This document shows positions 54,029-63,489 of a stretch of DNA of 64,000 nt, one piece after another. The translations under genes and the position numbers were made by a program. Below the pieces are notes generated by a model. The model saw only the letters and a list, made by a program, of their open reading frames with translations. It was not told the DNA's origin and did not search any database. This stretch comes from Rubripirellula reticaptiva (GTDB taxonomy: Bacteria > Planctomycetota > Planctomycetia > Pirellulales > Pirellulaceae): positions 930,001-994,000 of the forward strand of contig NZ_SJPX01000002.1 of assembly GCF_007860175.1 (NCBI RefSeq). The letters are read 5' to 3'. How positions within the stretch are numbered: the stretch's first letter is position 1; every line of letters begins with the position of its first letter.

Positions 54029-57000
54029 ATGCCGACCACCGAGCCACCTGAAATCCTTTGCGATGCACTGCGCCGGCTGGCTGGGTACCTGAACTTTGCT
54101 TCAGGTACCTCGGATGCGTCGACTCGAAAGGCATGGAACCTGGTCTACGATGCCGCGACGCAAGGTGATCCGCTATCAGGGTTACCTGCTTGGCTGGTCG
54201 TGCAGGACTGGCTTTCGAATACTGTCACTCGACTTGCGAAAGAACAATCGGCGTTTCGCGATGCGCATCAAGCGACTCGAGTGATCAAGTTGCTGTGGAG
54301 CGACCTGTTGCCGGAATACCTGGACTTTCATCGTGATCTGCTGTTCCATCAAGAGCCCGAGCTGATTTTCAATGGGTTCTTCATGTCGCGCGCTGCCGAC
54401 GCAATTCTGTCAGTCGGCATCGACGGCGATGACAAGTCCATCGTGGCTTCGGCAATCGATCGACTGGATGACTTTGTCGGATACCGTCCGATCGCAATGC
54501 TGGAAAACAGACAGTGCCACCCTTATCGGCACGAGTTCATTTGCCCGGTACCGCTTTACATGGCGGGTGCCGGCGTTTCGGCGGGGCCTTATCGCGAGAT
54601 CATTCAGCTAGCGATCGAGGCCTTGAATTCAACCGATCCGTCGGTGCTGCGTGCTGCATCGTTTGATCCCAACCGAATGCTTGAACTTTCACTGGATCCA
54701 CGCGCCTACGATTTTGATCACCCCGTCAATCGACGTCCCAACTATCACTTTGGTGGATGGGACGAACGATCGATCGACGGCGATGGGTACTACGATCGCT
54801 TTATCGTTCGACAAGTGACCCTTGACGCACTGCTGCACCGATTAGCGGACGAACCTGATGCAAACCGCGACGAGTTGATGGCCGAAGCGGCGACGGTCCT
54901 GGCCGGTACGATCTTGATGGCGTCCGGAATCAGCGGATGGGGCCCCGGCGCGTACACCAGCGATATCACGCTTGGTTCGCTGATGAAGCCGATCGCGGCC
55001 TATCGCGACGACTACTACGCCGGCCGGCTATCGCAAATCAAAGGCAAGCACGGCAAACGATTGGCCGAAGAACAACAGCTTCGCCGCCAACCCTTTGGTG
55101 CGGTTCGCCAACACTTAAACGCAGCACTTGCCGAGCGACGTGCGGCACAACTGCAGCACGTCGGCCTGGCTCGCCTGTACGCGCGAATGGGTTACCCCGA
55201 CGCCGCCAAACGCCAAACCGATACAGTCGCTGCGGCATCGGCTCGGATGATGTGCCGAATCGATTGTTTGATGACGCTGGGACTAAGACAACTGCGAGCG
55301 GGCGAATTGACCGAAGCGGTAAAGATCCCCGAGATCACTTTTGACATGATCAAGCGAGGCATCGATTGCGGTGCGCTGATTGATCCTTGGGACATCCTGG
55401 GTTTCGGCGCGAATTTCAGCTTGTACCCAGGCCCCGAGAGCGGCGTACATGACTCTCGCGTTGACAACCTGATTTATCTGACCGAGCAATTGTTCGGCTA
55501 CATCGCGAGAGTTTGGAGCGAAGCAGCGGCCCAGAACAACGAAGTCGTATTTGACCAGATGGAACGCTGCTATCGTGAGATCGCAGAGTGGTGGCGAAGC
55601 TATGCCGCACACACGGTCGATTCGATTGACGCAACCGACCCGCTTGAATCGTACGACTCGGCAAAACTAGTCGCCCAAGCACTTCGCTTGTGGCACAAGG
55701 GCGGCGCCGCTGCGGGCGACGTCAAGTTCTGGGCGCCGCATGCCGACCTATTCGATTCGCCTCGAGCGTATTCGCTTGTCATTCAAGCCCTGCTTGAACG
55801 CGAAGACTTTGTGCCGGCAATGGCCTTGTTGGTCCACTGGCTAAGCAATGTCGATCAAGTCGGATTGCGATCCGGCGCAAGCTCACTGCCTCGCTTGTCC
55901 GAACGATGGCTATTGAAACTGCGCAGCTCGACCATCACAAAACGCGCTTACGGTGAGCCGTCGATTGACCAAATCGATTCCGGCGACACGGCTGGCGTTT
56001 GGCCGCTGGTCCGAAAGTTCTTTGATTACTTAGAAGCCAATGCGGAAGAGTATTGGTCGGCGCCGCGTTTCAGTCTGGGGAAAACCAAACCACGTCGTCG
56101 CGACTGGGATGTCGAACTGACCGCCATGGAAGGCGACGACGCTGAGGAAGACGGCTTGTTCGACGCCGCTTACGAGGGCATGACGTATCGTGACACCACC
56201 GATGATGGTATCGACGGCGCGATCCATGAATTTGGCGACGAAAGCAGTGGCGATGAGCTGGAGGCCGAAACGAAACGATTGGTCGAGCATCTCGATTTCC
56301 TACAATCATTAGCTCGCATGTGGTCCGTCGCGGCCGACGTTGCCGTCACCGATCACAATTCAGACGACCTGAAACGGCGTTGGGAATCGCTGCAGGGCTG
56401 GGCAAAACGAGCACGCGAAAATCGCGTCGGCTTGCTCGAAATGCTAGACGCCGTTCGCGGGTTCAGCATCGCACCGGCTGGCAGTGACAAGGACTCGATG
56501 CGTTCCTACGACCGGCGACGAGTGCTGCGAGATTCGTTGATGGAACGCATCATCGGAACGGCCGTTGAGATGTCGGATGCGCGGCGACTGATCAGCGGCG
56601 CAATATCTGCAATCGCTGATGGTGCGGACCTAACCTGCGACAACCCCGATGAAGCGATGGCAGCCGACGACGCACAGGCTGTCCACATGTACGCGGCATT
56701 GATCGCCAGCGACCAAGCAAAAGCACAAGCGTTGTTCCCAAATTTTGTCGAAGCGATTCGCGACAAGAACTTGCTTTACATTCCTCTGTCGCGCGGTGGC
56801 GATCCCGTTAAAATCTACGTCGCCCGCTTGCGTCAACGTGTGCTGCGTCACTTGATGCACTGGCTGCCTCGCCGTGGGCTGATCACGGAAACGTGCCGCT
56901 TGATCGAAACGGCCCGAGAAATGGAACAGCAAAATCCAATCGGCGTCGGCGCAGTCACTGAATTTGACGGACTGTTCCAAACGGGATTCCGTTCGCTGGT

Positions 57001-58078
57001 TGCATCGCTAGTCGAATCGACTCGGCATAGTGTGGACGGCGCCGAGCAAAAATCGAAACAAAGCGAACGCGAGATTGCAGAAACACTGATCCCGCTGTTG
57101 GAACGATTGACCGAAACGATGCTGGCGAGCTGGCTTGCACACAGCCAAACGCTCCGATTGTCGCCGCTTGAATCGGTTGCCGATGCTCGAAAATGGGAAT
57201 CGTTAGTCGCGTTCATCAAAAAGTACGGCGACCCGATCTTCACCCAAACGTTTTTACAACTCGGCAACGTTCGTGCAATTTTGCATCAGGGCGTCGGTGC
57301 ATGGCTGCAGCGTGCACTCGAAGAAGGCGAAACGCACTTCAGCGAAACGCAACTGTTCAAAGACCTCGAAAACGGCGTCGTGCAAATCAAAGACGTCGAG
57401 CGACCGATTACGCTGGTTTACGAAACGCTGATCGATCACCACGCCGAGTACCTGGACTACAACAGCACGACGACACAAAGCGATCGTGGTGACTTGGTCT
57501 ACATGTTCTTGGACTTTTTGCGTCTGCGAGTTCGCTATGAACGAATCGCATGGAATTTAAAGCCCGTCATGTGGGCGCATGAAGTTCTAGTTCGCAGTGG
57601 GCTCGACGATGCGGCCGTGCTGTGGCGAGAGAGCCTGAACGATCGGATCGGCAGCGAAGCGGACATCTACATCAGCAAGATGCGTCAACTGCAACAAACC
57701 TACGCAATGCGAATGCCGACGGTGGCTGACCGCATCTCGGAACGATTCGTTCAACCGATGACGATCGATCGAATGCGAGCACTGGTGGGTCCGGCGATGC
57801 ACGAAGCCGAGCTTGGCGAATCCAACGGTGCATTTGAATTGCTTGAACAAGAAACCGAATTACTGACGCGCCATCCAACCGGCGTCGGGCTAGATGTTCC
57901 TGCTTGGCTGAACTCGCTCGAAGAAGAAGTCGAACAGCTAGCAAAACGAAATGCGTGCAGCGAAATTGATCCTCAGTCCCTGGTGACGATCGCGATTGTT
58001 CCCGTTACGATCGACCAACTGAACGAGCAATTGAATGCTGCAAAAAACCAGGGCCGACGACTGCCGCACATGAAGTGA
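54029..58078 (+). CDS. Large conserved-looking protein of unknown function
   Basis: A 1349-residue soluble protein with no signal peptide or transmembrane helix. It appears largely alpha-helical, with many AL/LL-xx-R patterns that recall TPR- or HEAT-like repeats, for example around GLARLYARMGYPDAAKRQTD (about 380-400). A strongly acidic segment (EGDDAEEDGLFDAAY and following) sits near 710-760. No enzyme motif is recognised. The frame opens at TTG 53984, but ATG 54029 is the likely start. Codon pattern and length argue for a real gene, and the reading frame is uninterrupted for over 4 kb. It lies directly after the histone-like gene in the same direction and may be co-transcribed with it. 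Function cannot be assigned. Confidence 0.85.
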   Translation: MPTTEPPEILCDALRRLAGYLNFASGTSDASTRKAWNLVYDAATQGDPLSGLPAWLVVQDWLSNTVTRLAKEQSAFRDAHQATRVIKLLWSDLLPEYLDFHRDLLFHQEPELIFNGFFMSRAADAILSVGIDGDDKSIVASAIDRLDDFVGYRPIAMLENRQCHPYRHEFICPVPLYMAGAGVSAGPYREIIQLAIEALNSTDPSVLRAASFDPNRMLELSLDPRAYDFDHPVNRRPNYHFGGWDERSIDGDGYYDRFIVRQVTLDALLHRLADEPDANRDELMAEAATVLAGTILMASGISGWGPGAYTSDITLGSLMKPIAAYRDDYYAGRLSQIKGKHGKRLAEEQQLRRQPFGAVRQHLNAALAERRAAQLQHVGLARLYARMGYPDAAKRQTDTVAAASARMMCRIDCLMTLGLRQLRAGELTEAVKIPEITFDMIKRGIDCGALIDPWDILGFGANFSLYPGPESGVHDSRVDNLIYLTEQLFGYIARVWSEAAAQNNEVVFDQMERCYREIAEWWRSYAAHTVDSIDATDPLESYDSAKLVAQALRLWHKGGAAAGDVKFWAPHADLFDSPRAYSLVIQALLEREDFVPAMALLVHWLSNVDQVGLRSGASSLPRLSERWLLKLRSSTITKRAYGEPSIDQIDSGDTAGVWPLVRKFFDYLEANAEEYWSAPRFSLGKTKPRRRDWDVELTAMEGDDAEEDGLFDAAYEGMTYRDTTDDGIDGAIHEFGDESSGDELEAETKRLVEHLDFLQSLARMWSVAADVAVTDHNSDDLKRRWESLQGWAKRARENRVGLLEMLDAVRGFSIAPAGSDKDSMRSYDRRRVLRDSLMERIIGTAVEMSDARRLISGAISAIADGADLTCDNPDEAMAADDAQAVHMYAALIASDQAKAQALFPNFVEAIRDKNLLYIPLSRGGDPVKIYVARLRQRVLRHLMHWLPRRGLITETCRLIETAREMEQQNPIGVGAVTEFDGLFQTGFRSLVASLVESTRHSVDGAEQKSKQSEREIAETLIPLLERLTETMLASWLAHSQTLRLSPLESVADARKWESLVAFIKKYGDPIFTQTFLQLGNVRAILHQGVGAWLQRALEEGETHFSETQLFKDLENGVVQIKDVERPITLVYETLIDHHAEYLDYNSTTTQSDRGDLVYMFLDFLRLRVRYERIAWNLKPVMWAHEVLVRSGLDDAAVLWRESLNDRIGSEADIYISKMRQLQQTYAMRMPTVADRISERFVQPMTIDRMRALVGPAMHEAELGESNGAFELLEQETELLTRHPTGVGLDVPAWLNSLEEEVEQLAKRNACSEIDPQSLVTIAIVPVTIDQLNEQLNAAKNQGRRLPHMK

Positions 58079-58109
58079 TCGGCGTGATCAGTCTTTACAT
58101 TTTCGGCTC

Positions 58110-58131
58110 GGCTGCGGATACTGCCGCAGCC
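58110..58131 (+). repeat. Perfect 8-bp hairpin after the large unknown gene
   Basis: GGCTGCGG pairs with CCGCAGCC around ATACTG, 31 bases after the stop. No T-run follows, so it is a terminator-like element of uncertain function. Confidence 0.5.
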
Positions 58132-58173
58132 TAACGATCGACACTCACCTCTTCGCTGAGACCAAGCCCACGG

Positions 58174-58989
58174 ATGAACACGCTTGCCATCAATCAGCTA
58201 TCAACCTTGCGTTGGAGCTTCGAAGAGGATGCTGCCGCCTATGCAGCAAGAGGATTCACAGGAATCGGAATATGGCGACCAAAGCTCGACGACTTTGGAC
58301 TCGACCGAACCATCGAATTGCTCGCAGACGCGGCTCTATCAGTCACATCGCTTTCTTGGGTCGGCGGTTTCACCGGCAGCGACGGACGCGCATTTGACGA
58401 CGCCGTTCTCGATGCCATCGCTGCGGTGCACGATGCTGCGAATTTGCGAGCTGACTCGCTGGTCGTGCTTGCTGGTGGACGAAACAACCATATCCGAACT
58501 CATGTCAAGCGAACATTTTGCGATGCGCTTCACGAAATTGCAGCAGTCGCCGAAGACTTTGGCGTTCGTTTGTCGATCGAACCGATTCACCCTGGATGCG
58601 GAGACGAATGGTCGTTTGTCAACGATCTGCAATCCACACTCGACATCATTGAACGCGTTGCAAGCCCGAACTTAGGCTTAGTGCTAGACACCTATCATGT
58701 CGGAATGGACGAAGAAGTGATGGGGTGGCTTCCCGACGTGATTCCACACCTACACTTGGTTCAGTTTGGCGACGGCAAGCATTCGCCGATAGGTGAAATG
58801 AATCGTTGCTTGCTTGGCGAAGGTTCGGTGCCGCTGCAAACGATCTTCGAAACGCTCGCTAAACACGGTTACGATGGACCGATGGAAGTCGAACTGATCG
58901 GCGAAGATGTCGAGTCAATTCCTTATAACGACATCTTGGACCACACCAAAAACTTTTTCGATCGCATGATGGGATCGGTCAAGTCGTAG
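58174..58989 (+). CDS. Sugar phosphate isomerase/epimerase (xylose-isomerase-like TIM barrel)
   Basis: TIM-barrel protein of 271 residues in the AP-endonuclease-2/IolE-like family. Metal-binding and catalytic positions are visible in order: SIEPIHPG (Glu), LVLDTYHVGMD (Asp, His), LHLVQFGDGK (His), and MEVELIGED (Glu). Family members interconvert sugars or sugar phosphates or dehydrate inositol derivatives. It is cytoplasmic. The start MNTLAINQLSTLRWSFEEDA is typical of the family. The substrate is unknown. Its end converges on the small exported gene 19 bases away. Confidence 0.9.
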   Translation: MNTLAINQLSTLRWSFEEDAAAYAARGFTGIGIWRPKLDDFGLDRTIELLADAALSVTSLSWVGGFTGSDGRAFDDAVLDAIAAVHDAANLRADSLVVLAGGRNNHIRTHVKRTFCDALHEIAAVAEDFGVRLSIEPIHPGCGDEWSFVNDLQSTLDIIERVASPNLGLVLDTYHVGMDEEVMGWLPDVIPHLHLVQFGDGKHSPIGEMNRCLLGEGSVPLQTIFETLAKHGYDGPMEVELIGEDVESIPYNDILDHTKNFFDRMMGSVKS

Positions 58990-59008
58990 AGACCGTTTTT
59001 TCGTTCGA

Positions 59009-59431
59009 TCATTCTGGCTTTGCAGTGATCCGTGGCTCAAACAGAGGCACACGCTCGTCCTCGGGCAGCAACTTTCGATTGACACGCTCGGGATCTTGCT
59101 GGGTCCACGTTTCTCGCATGTGCGGAGCCGACACTTGCCTTAGCAAACCGCCGTCATACCACCTACACTGATGACGGTCGGGGCTCCAATGTCGTGTCGG
59201 CAATTGGTTGTCATGTTTGACCAATCGCCAGGCTCGGACGTGAAACCGCCGATGAGTTTTCGACCAATCATAGAAAACGAGTTGGCGAAAGACTTCGCGT
59301 CCCTCGTCATCGACAAAGTGGTTCAGTTCAATCAAGTCAACTGTTTGCTGCACCGATGCCGACGAATCCGCATCCGAACCGGGTGTGATTCCGATCAACA
59401 AAAGTGACGCCATGGACATCCACAATCCCAT
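59009..59431 (-). CDS. Small exported protein with FYDWS/RAWRLV motif
   Basis: This 140-residue protein has a short hydrophobic N-terminus (MASLLLIGITPG), probably a signal peptide. The mature part contains IELNHFVDDEGREVFRQLVF, YDWS-x4-RRFHVRAWRLV and RETWTQQDPE; to my recollection the same signature recurs in proteins of other planctomycetes, where the function is unknown. No catalytic residues stand out. Three ATG codons are available (59431, 59419, 59413). The last one shares the CCATGG of the opposite-strand gene start, making a head-to-head overlap. It converges on the isomerase gene. Confidence 0.75.
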   Translation of the reverse strand: MGLWMSMASLLLIGITPGSDADSSASVQQTVDLIELNHFVDDEGREVFRQLVFYDWSKTHRRFHVRAWRLVKHDNQLPTRHWSPDRHQCRWYDGGLLRQVSAPHMRETWTQQDPERVNRKLLPEDERVPLFEPRITAKPE

Positions 59432-60233
59432 CGTCTTCTCTCTTAGCCGAGTGCATCGAACGAAACAGTTTTCTGCCCGAAGTCGTCGCGAAAACGCTTT
59501 AGACGTTCTACCGTTATCACTGGCGTCCGCGAGGTGTAAAGACCGATCTAGACCGCTGGCAGGCTATCGAGGCCTTCTCGTGCTATTAGCGGCGGTTCTT
59601 TTCACGGACGCCCAAAAATCTGATGCGCAATCCACCGAGATCATGCCGATCAAGGTCTCGTCGCTGCCGCAGCCCCCCGAAAAAATCGCGGCGTGGATCA
59701 AACTGGGCAACGTCACCTTTGAATCCGGCACCCGACCACCATCACGCGAATCAGCCGATGGACCGCGAATCACCGGCGAAACGCGATACCGGCTGATCTA
59801 CCATTTTCGCAGCCAGTCCGATTGGCGCGTCCGCGGCAGCCAAATCGTCATCCGAGTCCGGTTTAAGGACGTACGTTGGCAGACCAGCCACGTCATTTGG
59901 TTTGAAAACCGCCCGGATGCAGACGGTTTCTGGGACAATCAATTGGTTCGGCATGAATTTGACCACGTTGAGATTTCAACCGATCCACGCATTGAAAAAC
60001 TGTTTCGCAGCCGACTAAAAGACACCTCCGTGATTCAGCGACCAATCCAACCGGGCATTCGAATCCGAGAAGCCGACGTTGACAAAATCGTCGAAGACAC
60101 AGTCAGGAAGATGTTCGACGAGATCAGTGAGCTGGTCGAAATTCGGTACAAAGAGCTCGATCGAATCACCAATCACGGACAGTTGCCGTTGCCCCCTGAC
60201 AATGAAATTCCTTGGCGAAACACAGCTCCGTGA
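59412..60233 (+). CDS. Exported putative zinc protease, HExxH motif
   Basis: This 273-residue protein has a hydrophobic segment at about 50-65 (AGYRGLLVLLAAVLF) that probably acts as a signal peptide after a long basic N-terminus. The mature part carries HEFDH at 181-185, an HExxH zinc-metallopeptidase motif, in the context QLVRHEFDHVEIS; this resembles DUF922-type exported putative proteases. A second segment, DVDKIVEDTVRKMFDEISELVEIRYKELD, is helical. The C-terminus is short and not hydrophobic. A protease role is inference. ATG 59412 shares CCATGG with a start on the opposite strand; the frame itself opens 27 bases upstream. It lies 177 bases ahead of recA. Confidence 0.72.
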   Translation: MDIHNPIVFSLSRVHRTKQFSARSRRENALDVLPLSLASARCKDRSRPLAGYRGLLVLLAAVLFTDAQKSDAQSTEIMPIKVSSLPQPPEKIAAWIKLGNVTFESGTRPPSRESADGPRITGETRYRLIYHFRSQSDWRVRGSQIVIRVRFKDVRWQTSHVIWFENRPDADGFWDNQLVRHEFDHVEISTDPRIEKLFRSRLKDTSVIQRPIQPGIRIREADVDKIVEDTVRKMFDEISELVEIRYKELDRITNHGQLPLPPDNEIPWRNTAP

Positions 60234-60310
60234 CCAAACGTGTCACGGCGATATCAGATACTAATAGTGTTCAGCAAAGGAAACGTCATCACTTTGAGTT
60301 GCCCAGCGTC

Positions 60311-60338
60311 TGAACAACCGGTACTATATACACGTTCA
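60311..60338. promoter_or_regulatory. Possible recA control region
   Basis: TGAAC (60311-60315) and GTTCA (60334-60338) form an 18-base-spaced inverted repeat around TACTATATA, about 75 bases ahead of the recA ATG; another GTTCA is at 60269. An SOS operator would be expected here, but the planctomycete LexA site is not known to me, so this is tentative. Confidence 0.25.
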
Positions 60339-60410
60339 CTGATCGCTTGGCCGCTTGTCCAACTCCATCGGTGGCAAATTTCCAACTTTTCGGGATAAGG
60401 GACTAGGAAA

Positions 60411-61532
60411 ATGGCAGCCAAAAAGAAAACCGCAGCATCGGGAAAACCCAAGATCGATCCAGCTCTCAAAGAAATTCTGGCACGTGAGCCAGGGCTGAAG
60501 ACAACGCTCGATCAAATCGACAAGGCCTTCGGCGACGGTGCGATCATGCCGCTTGGCGCTTCGCATCACCTGGATATCGAAGGCATCCGCACCGGCAGCC
60601 TGTCGCTCGACATGGCACTAGGCGGCCAAGGGGTCCCACGTGGCCGGATGATCGAAGTGTTCGGCCCCGAATCGAGCGGTAAAACAACGCTGGCTCTTCA
60701 CATCGGTGCAGAAGCTCAAAAGACAGGCGGTATCGCTGCGATCATCGACGCTGAACACGCGTTCGATCCTAGTTGGGCGAAAAAGCTTGGCGTCGATTTG
60801 GACACGCTGTTGGTCAGCCAACCGAGTTGCGGCGAAGAAGCGATGCAAATCTGCGAAATGCTGGTCAAGAGCAACGCGGTCGACGTCATCATCATCGACT
60901 CAGTCGCGGCATTGGTACCACGAAAAGAACTTGAAGGCGAAATTGGCGACAGCCACGTTGGTCTGCAAGCTCGCTTGATGAGCCAATCAATGCGGAAGCT
61001 GACCGGTGCGATCTCGAAGAGCAAGTGCACCGTGATCTTCATCAACCAAATTCGCGAAAAAATCGGTGTCATGTTCGGCAGTCCCGAAACGACTCCGGGT
61101 GGTCGCGCGCTGAAATTTTACTGCTCCTGCCGAATCGATGTTCGACGCATTGGTGCACTCAAAGACGGTGAAGAACAAGTTGGCCAACGCGTGAAAGCGA
61201 AAATTGTTAAGAACAAAGTCGCACCGCCATTCCGCATCGCCGAGTTCGATATGATGCACACCAACGGAATCAGTTACGAAGGTGACTTGCTCGACTTGGG
61301 CGCAACCCATAAGGTAGTCGACCGTAGTGGTTCGTGGTTCAAGTACGGCGAAACTTACTTGGGCCAAGGTAAGGAAAAGGCGCGTAACTTCCTGATCGAA
61401 AATACGGAAATCGCAGAAGAGATCAAACAGAAAGTATTGGAAGCTGGCGGGTACGCTGGACCACTTGAACCAGAAAGTGGCGCCGCTGATGACAGCGAAG
61501 AATTAAGCGAAGCCGAACTAAGCAATAGCTAA
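60411..61532 (+). CDS. recA: Recombinase RecA
   Basis: RecA polymerises on single-stranded DNA for homologous recombination and SOS LexA cleavage. The basic N-terminus [14 protein letters not shown] leads to the core: Walker A GPESSGKT at 85-92, [31 protein letters not shown] (Walker B), loop L1 [16 protein letters not shown] and loop L2 [21 protein letters not shown]. The C-terminal domain ends in acidic [14 protein letters not shown]. At 373 residues it is slightly longer than the 350-residue norm because of the N-terminal Lys-rich segment. It is followed by a strong terminator at 61562-61600. Confidence 0.98.
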   Translation: MAAKKKTAASGKPKIDPALKEILAREPGLKTTLDQIDKAFGDGAIMPLGASHHLDIEGIRTGSLSLDMALGGQGVPRGRMIEVFGPESSGKTTLALHIGAEAQKTGGIAAIIDAEHAFDPSWAKKLGVDLDTLLVSQPSCGEEAMQICEMLVKSNAVDVIIIDSVAALVPRKELEGEIGDSHVGLQARLMSQSMRKLTGAISKSKCTVIFINQIREKIGVMFGSPETTPGGRALKFYCSCRIDVRRIGALKDGEEQVGQRVKAKIVKNKVAPPFRIAEFDMMHTNGISYEGDLLDLGATHKVVDRSGSWFKYGETYLGQGKEKARNFLIENTEIAEEIKQKVLEAGGYAGPLEPESGAADDSEELSEAELSNS

Positions 61533-61561
61533 GTTTCAGCTTCGAAAAAATCAAGGACGGC

Positions 61562-61600
61562 GAGGGCGGGCGTTTGGAGAAACGCCCGCCCTCACTTTTT
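61562..61600 (+). terminator. Intrinsic terminator after recA
   Basis: GAGGGCGGGCGTTT (61562-61575) pairs perfectly with AAACGCCCGCCCTC (61580-61593) around GGAG, followed by ACTTTTT. This is the strongest terminator in the window. It lies between recA and the convergent glnS. Confidence 0.93.
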
Positions 61601-61659
61601 ATCACGTCTCGCGTTCTCAACTTTTCACCAGGAAGAGAACAGCCCGCCCGACGCTCTGG

Positions 61660-63348
61660 CTACTCTGTCTTTCCCTTTGCTTCCATCTTGCCCCATGTAT
61701 CTCGCAGCGTGACGATGCGGTTGAAGACACGAGTATTGGGCGTGCTGTCTTGGTCAACGATGAAGTACCCGAGTCGCTCGAACTGAACTCGTTCACCAAT
61801 CGGTGCCTCGGCTAATTCCGGTTCGACGTGTGCTTTGATCACCGTCAGCGAATCCGGATTCAAGTGATCGACGAACGTTTGCCCCTCTTCGCATACGCTG
61901 GGGTCTTCGACCGTAAACAAACGGTCATATAAACGGACTTCGACTTCTTTGCTGTGAGTGGCGTCAACCCAGTGAATCGTGCCTTTGACTTTACGACCCG
62001 ATGTGTCTTCGCCTGACTTTGATTCAGGATCGTACGTACACAGCACTTCGACCACCTTTCCGTCAGCGTCTTTTACAACGTCATGACAATCTACGATGTA
62101 CCCAGCCCGCAACCGAACCGCGCCGCCTTTTTTCAACCGAAAGAACTTACGCGGCGCTTCTTCGCGAAAATCTTCTTGCTCGATCCACATTGAACCCGAG
62201 AACGCCAATTGCCGACTACCCGATGACGGATCTTGTGGATTGTTTGTCGCTTCGGTCATCTCAACATGACCATCAGGCCAGTTCGTGATCGTCAACTTCA
62301 ACGGATCCAGCACCGCCATCCGTCGCGATGCGGCTTCATTCAAATGATCGCGAACCGCGTTCTCTAAACGGACGACATCGATCGTTCCGGGGAACTTTGC
62401 GATCCCAATGTCCGCACAAAAACTACGGAGCGATTCCGGCGTATAACCACGACGACGATAACCGCGAATCGTCGGCATGCGTGGGTCATCCCAGCCACTG
62501 ACAAATCCTTCCTTGACCATGCGCAGCATGTGACGCTTGCCCATCATCAGCGTGCTGAGCTTCAATTTTGCGAACTCGATTTGTCGCGGATTGTGAATCC
62601 CAAGCTTTTCGCAGTACCAGTTGTAAAGTGGGCGATGATTTTCGAACTCAAGCGTACAGATTGAAAACGAGATACCTTCGATCGAATCGCTTTGACCGTG
62701 CGTCCAGTCATAGGTGGGATAGATGCACCATTTGTCGGCGGTGCGATGGTGCGTTGCGCGCAGGATGCGATACATCACCGGATCACGCATGTTGATATTC
62801 GGCGACGCCATATCGATCTTTGCACGCAGCGTCCGAGCGCCATCGGGGTATTCGCCGTCTCTCATGCCACGAAAAAGTTTCAGATTTTCTTCGACAGATC
62901 GGTCACGGTGGGGACTATTTCGTCCCGGCGCGGTTAGCGAACCGCGGTACTCGCGAGTTTCCTCTGCCGACAGATCGCAGATATAGGCATGGCCTTCGGT
63001 GATCAGCTTTTCGGCCCATGTGTAGAGCTGGTCGAAATAGTCGCTGGCGTAGTGCAGGCTATCCCATTCGAAGCCGAGCCAGCGAATATCTTCCATGATC
63101 GACTCGACATACTCGACATCCTCTTTGACGGGATTCGTGTCGTCGAAACGCAGATTGCAGGTGCCGCCGTAGGTCTTTGCCAGACCAAAGTTCAGGCAAA
63201 TACTTTTTGCGTGCCCGATATGCAGATAGCCATTGGGCTCGGGCGGGAAACGCGTAAAGACTCCTTCGAACCGTCCCGACGCCAAGTCGGCCTCGACGGC
63301 TTGTTCGATAAAGTTCTTGGATTCGCGGACTTCGGGAGTATCGGTCAT
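61660..63348 (-). CDS. glnS: Glutaminyl-tRNA synthetase
   Basis: GlnRS charges tRNA-Gln with glutamine. Class I HIGH motif HIGH at 43-46 (GYLHIGHAKSI). The second signature is MMGKR at 268-272 in place of the usual VMSKR, with the rest of that stretch intact (SGWDDPRMPTIRGYRRRGY). The C-terminal beta-barrel anticodon domains follow (for example IEQEDFREEAPRKFFRLKKG and ELAEAPIGERVQFERLGYF). Length, 562 residues, and the architecture are those of bacterial GlnRS, which is closer to eukaryotic GlnRS than to GluRS. It is transcribed away from the cytochrome gene and convergent with recA. Confidence 0.96.
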   Translation of the reverse strand: MTDTPEVRESKNFIEQAVEADLASGRFEGVFTRFPPEPNGYLHIGHAKSICLNFGLAKTYGGTCNLRFDDTNPVKEDVEYVESIMEDIRWLGFEWDSLHYASDYFDQLYTWAEKLITEGHAYICDLSAEETREYRGSLTAPGRNSPHRDRSVEENLKLFRGMRDGEYPDGARTLRAKIDMASPNINMRDPVMYRILRATHHRTADKWCIYPTYDWTHGQSDSIEGISFSICTLEFENHRPLYNWYCEKLGIHNPRQIEFAKLKLSTLMMGKRHMLRMVKEGFVSGWDDPRMPTIRGYRRRGYTPESLRSFCADIGIAKFPGTIDVVRLENAVRDHLNEAASRRMAVLDPLKLTITNWPDGHVEMTEATNNPQDPSSGSRQLAFSGSMWIEQEDFREEAPRKFFRLKKGGAVRLRAGYIVDCHDVVKDADGKVVEVLCTYDPESKSGEDTSGRKVKGTIHWVDATHSKEVEVRLYDRLFTVEDPSVCEEGQTFVDHLNPDSLTVIKAHVEPELAEAPIGERVQFERLGYFIVDQDSTPNTRVFNRIVTLRDTWGKMEAKGKTE

Positions 63349-63489
63349 CAGGTTCGCTTCGGTGATTCGGTCATTGAGGAACTCCCCAAGATTAGCGAAT
63401 CAACCGTTTAACGCCCAGCCGAAGAAGGCCGACACGCTTCAATCCGCGGTCGGGGCTTCGGCAGCGCGTCTGAAAGCAGGCAAAGCCAA

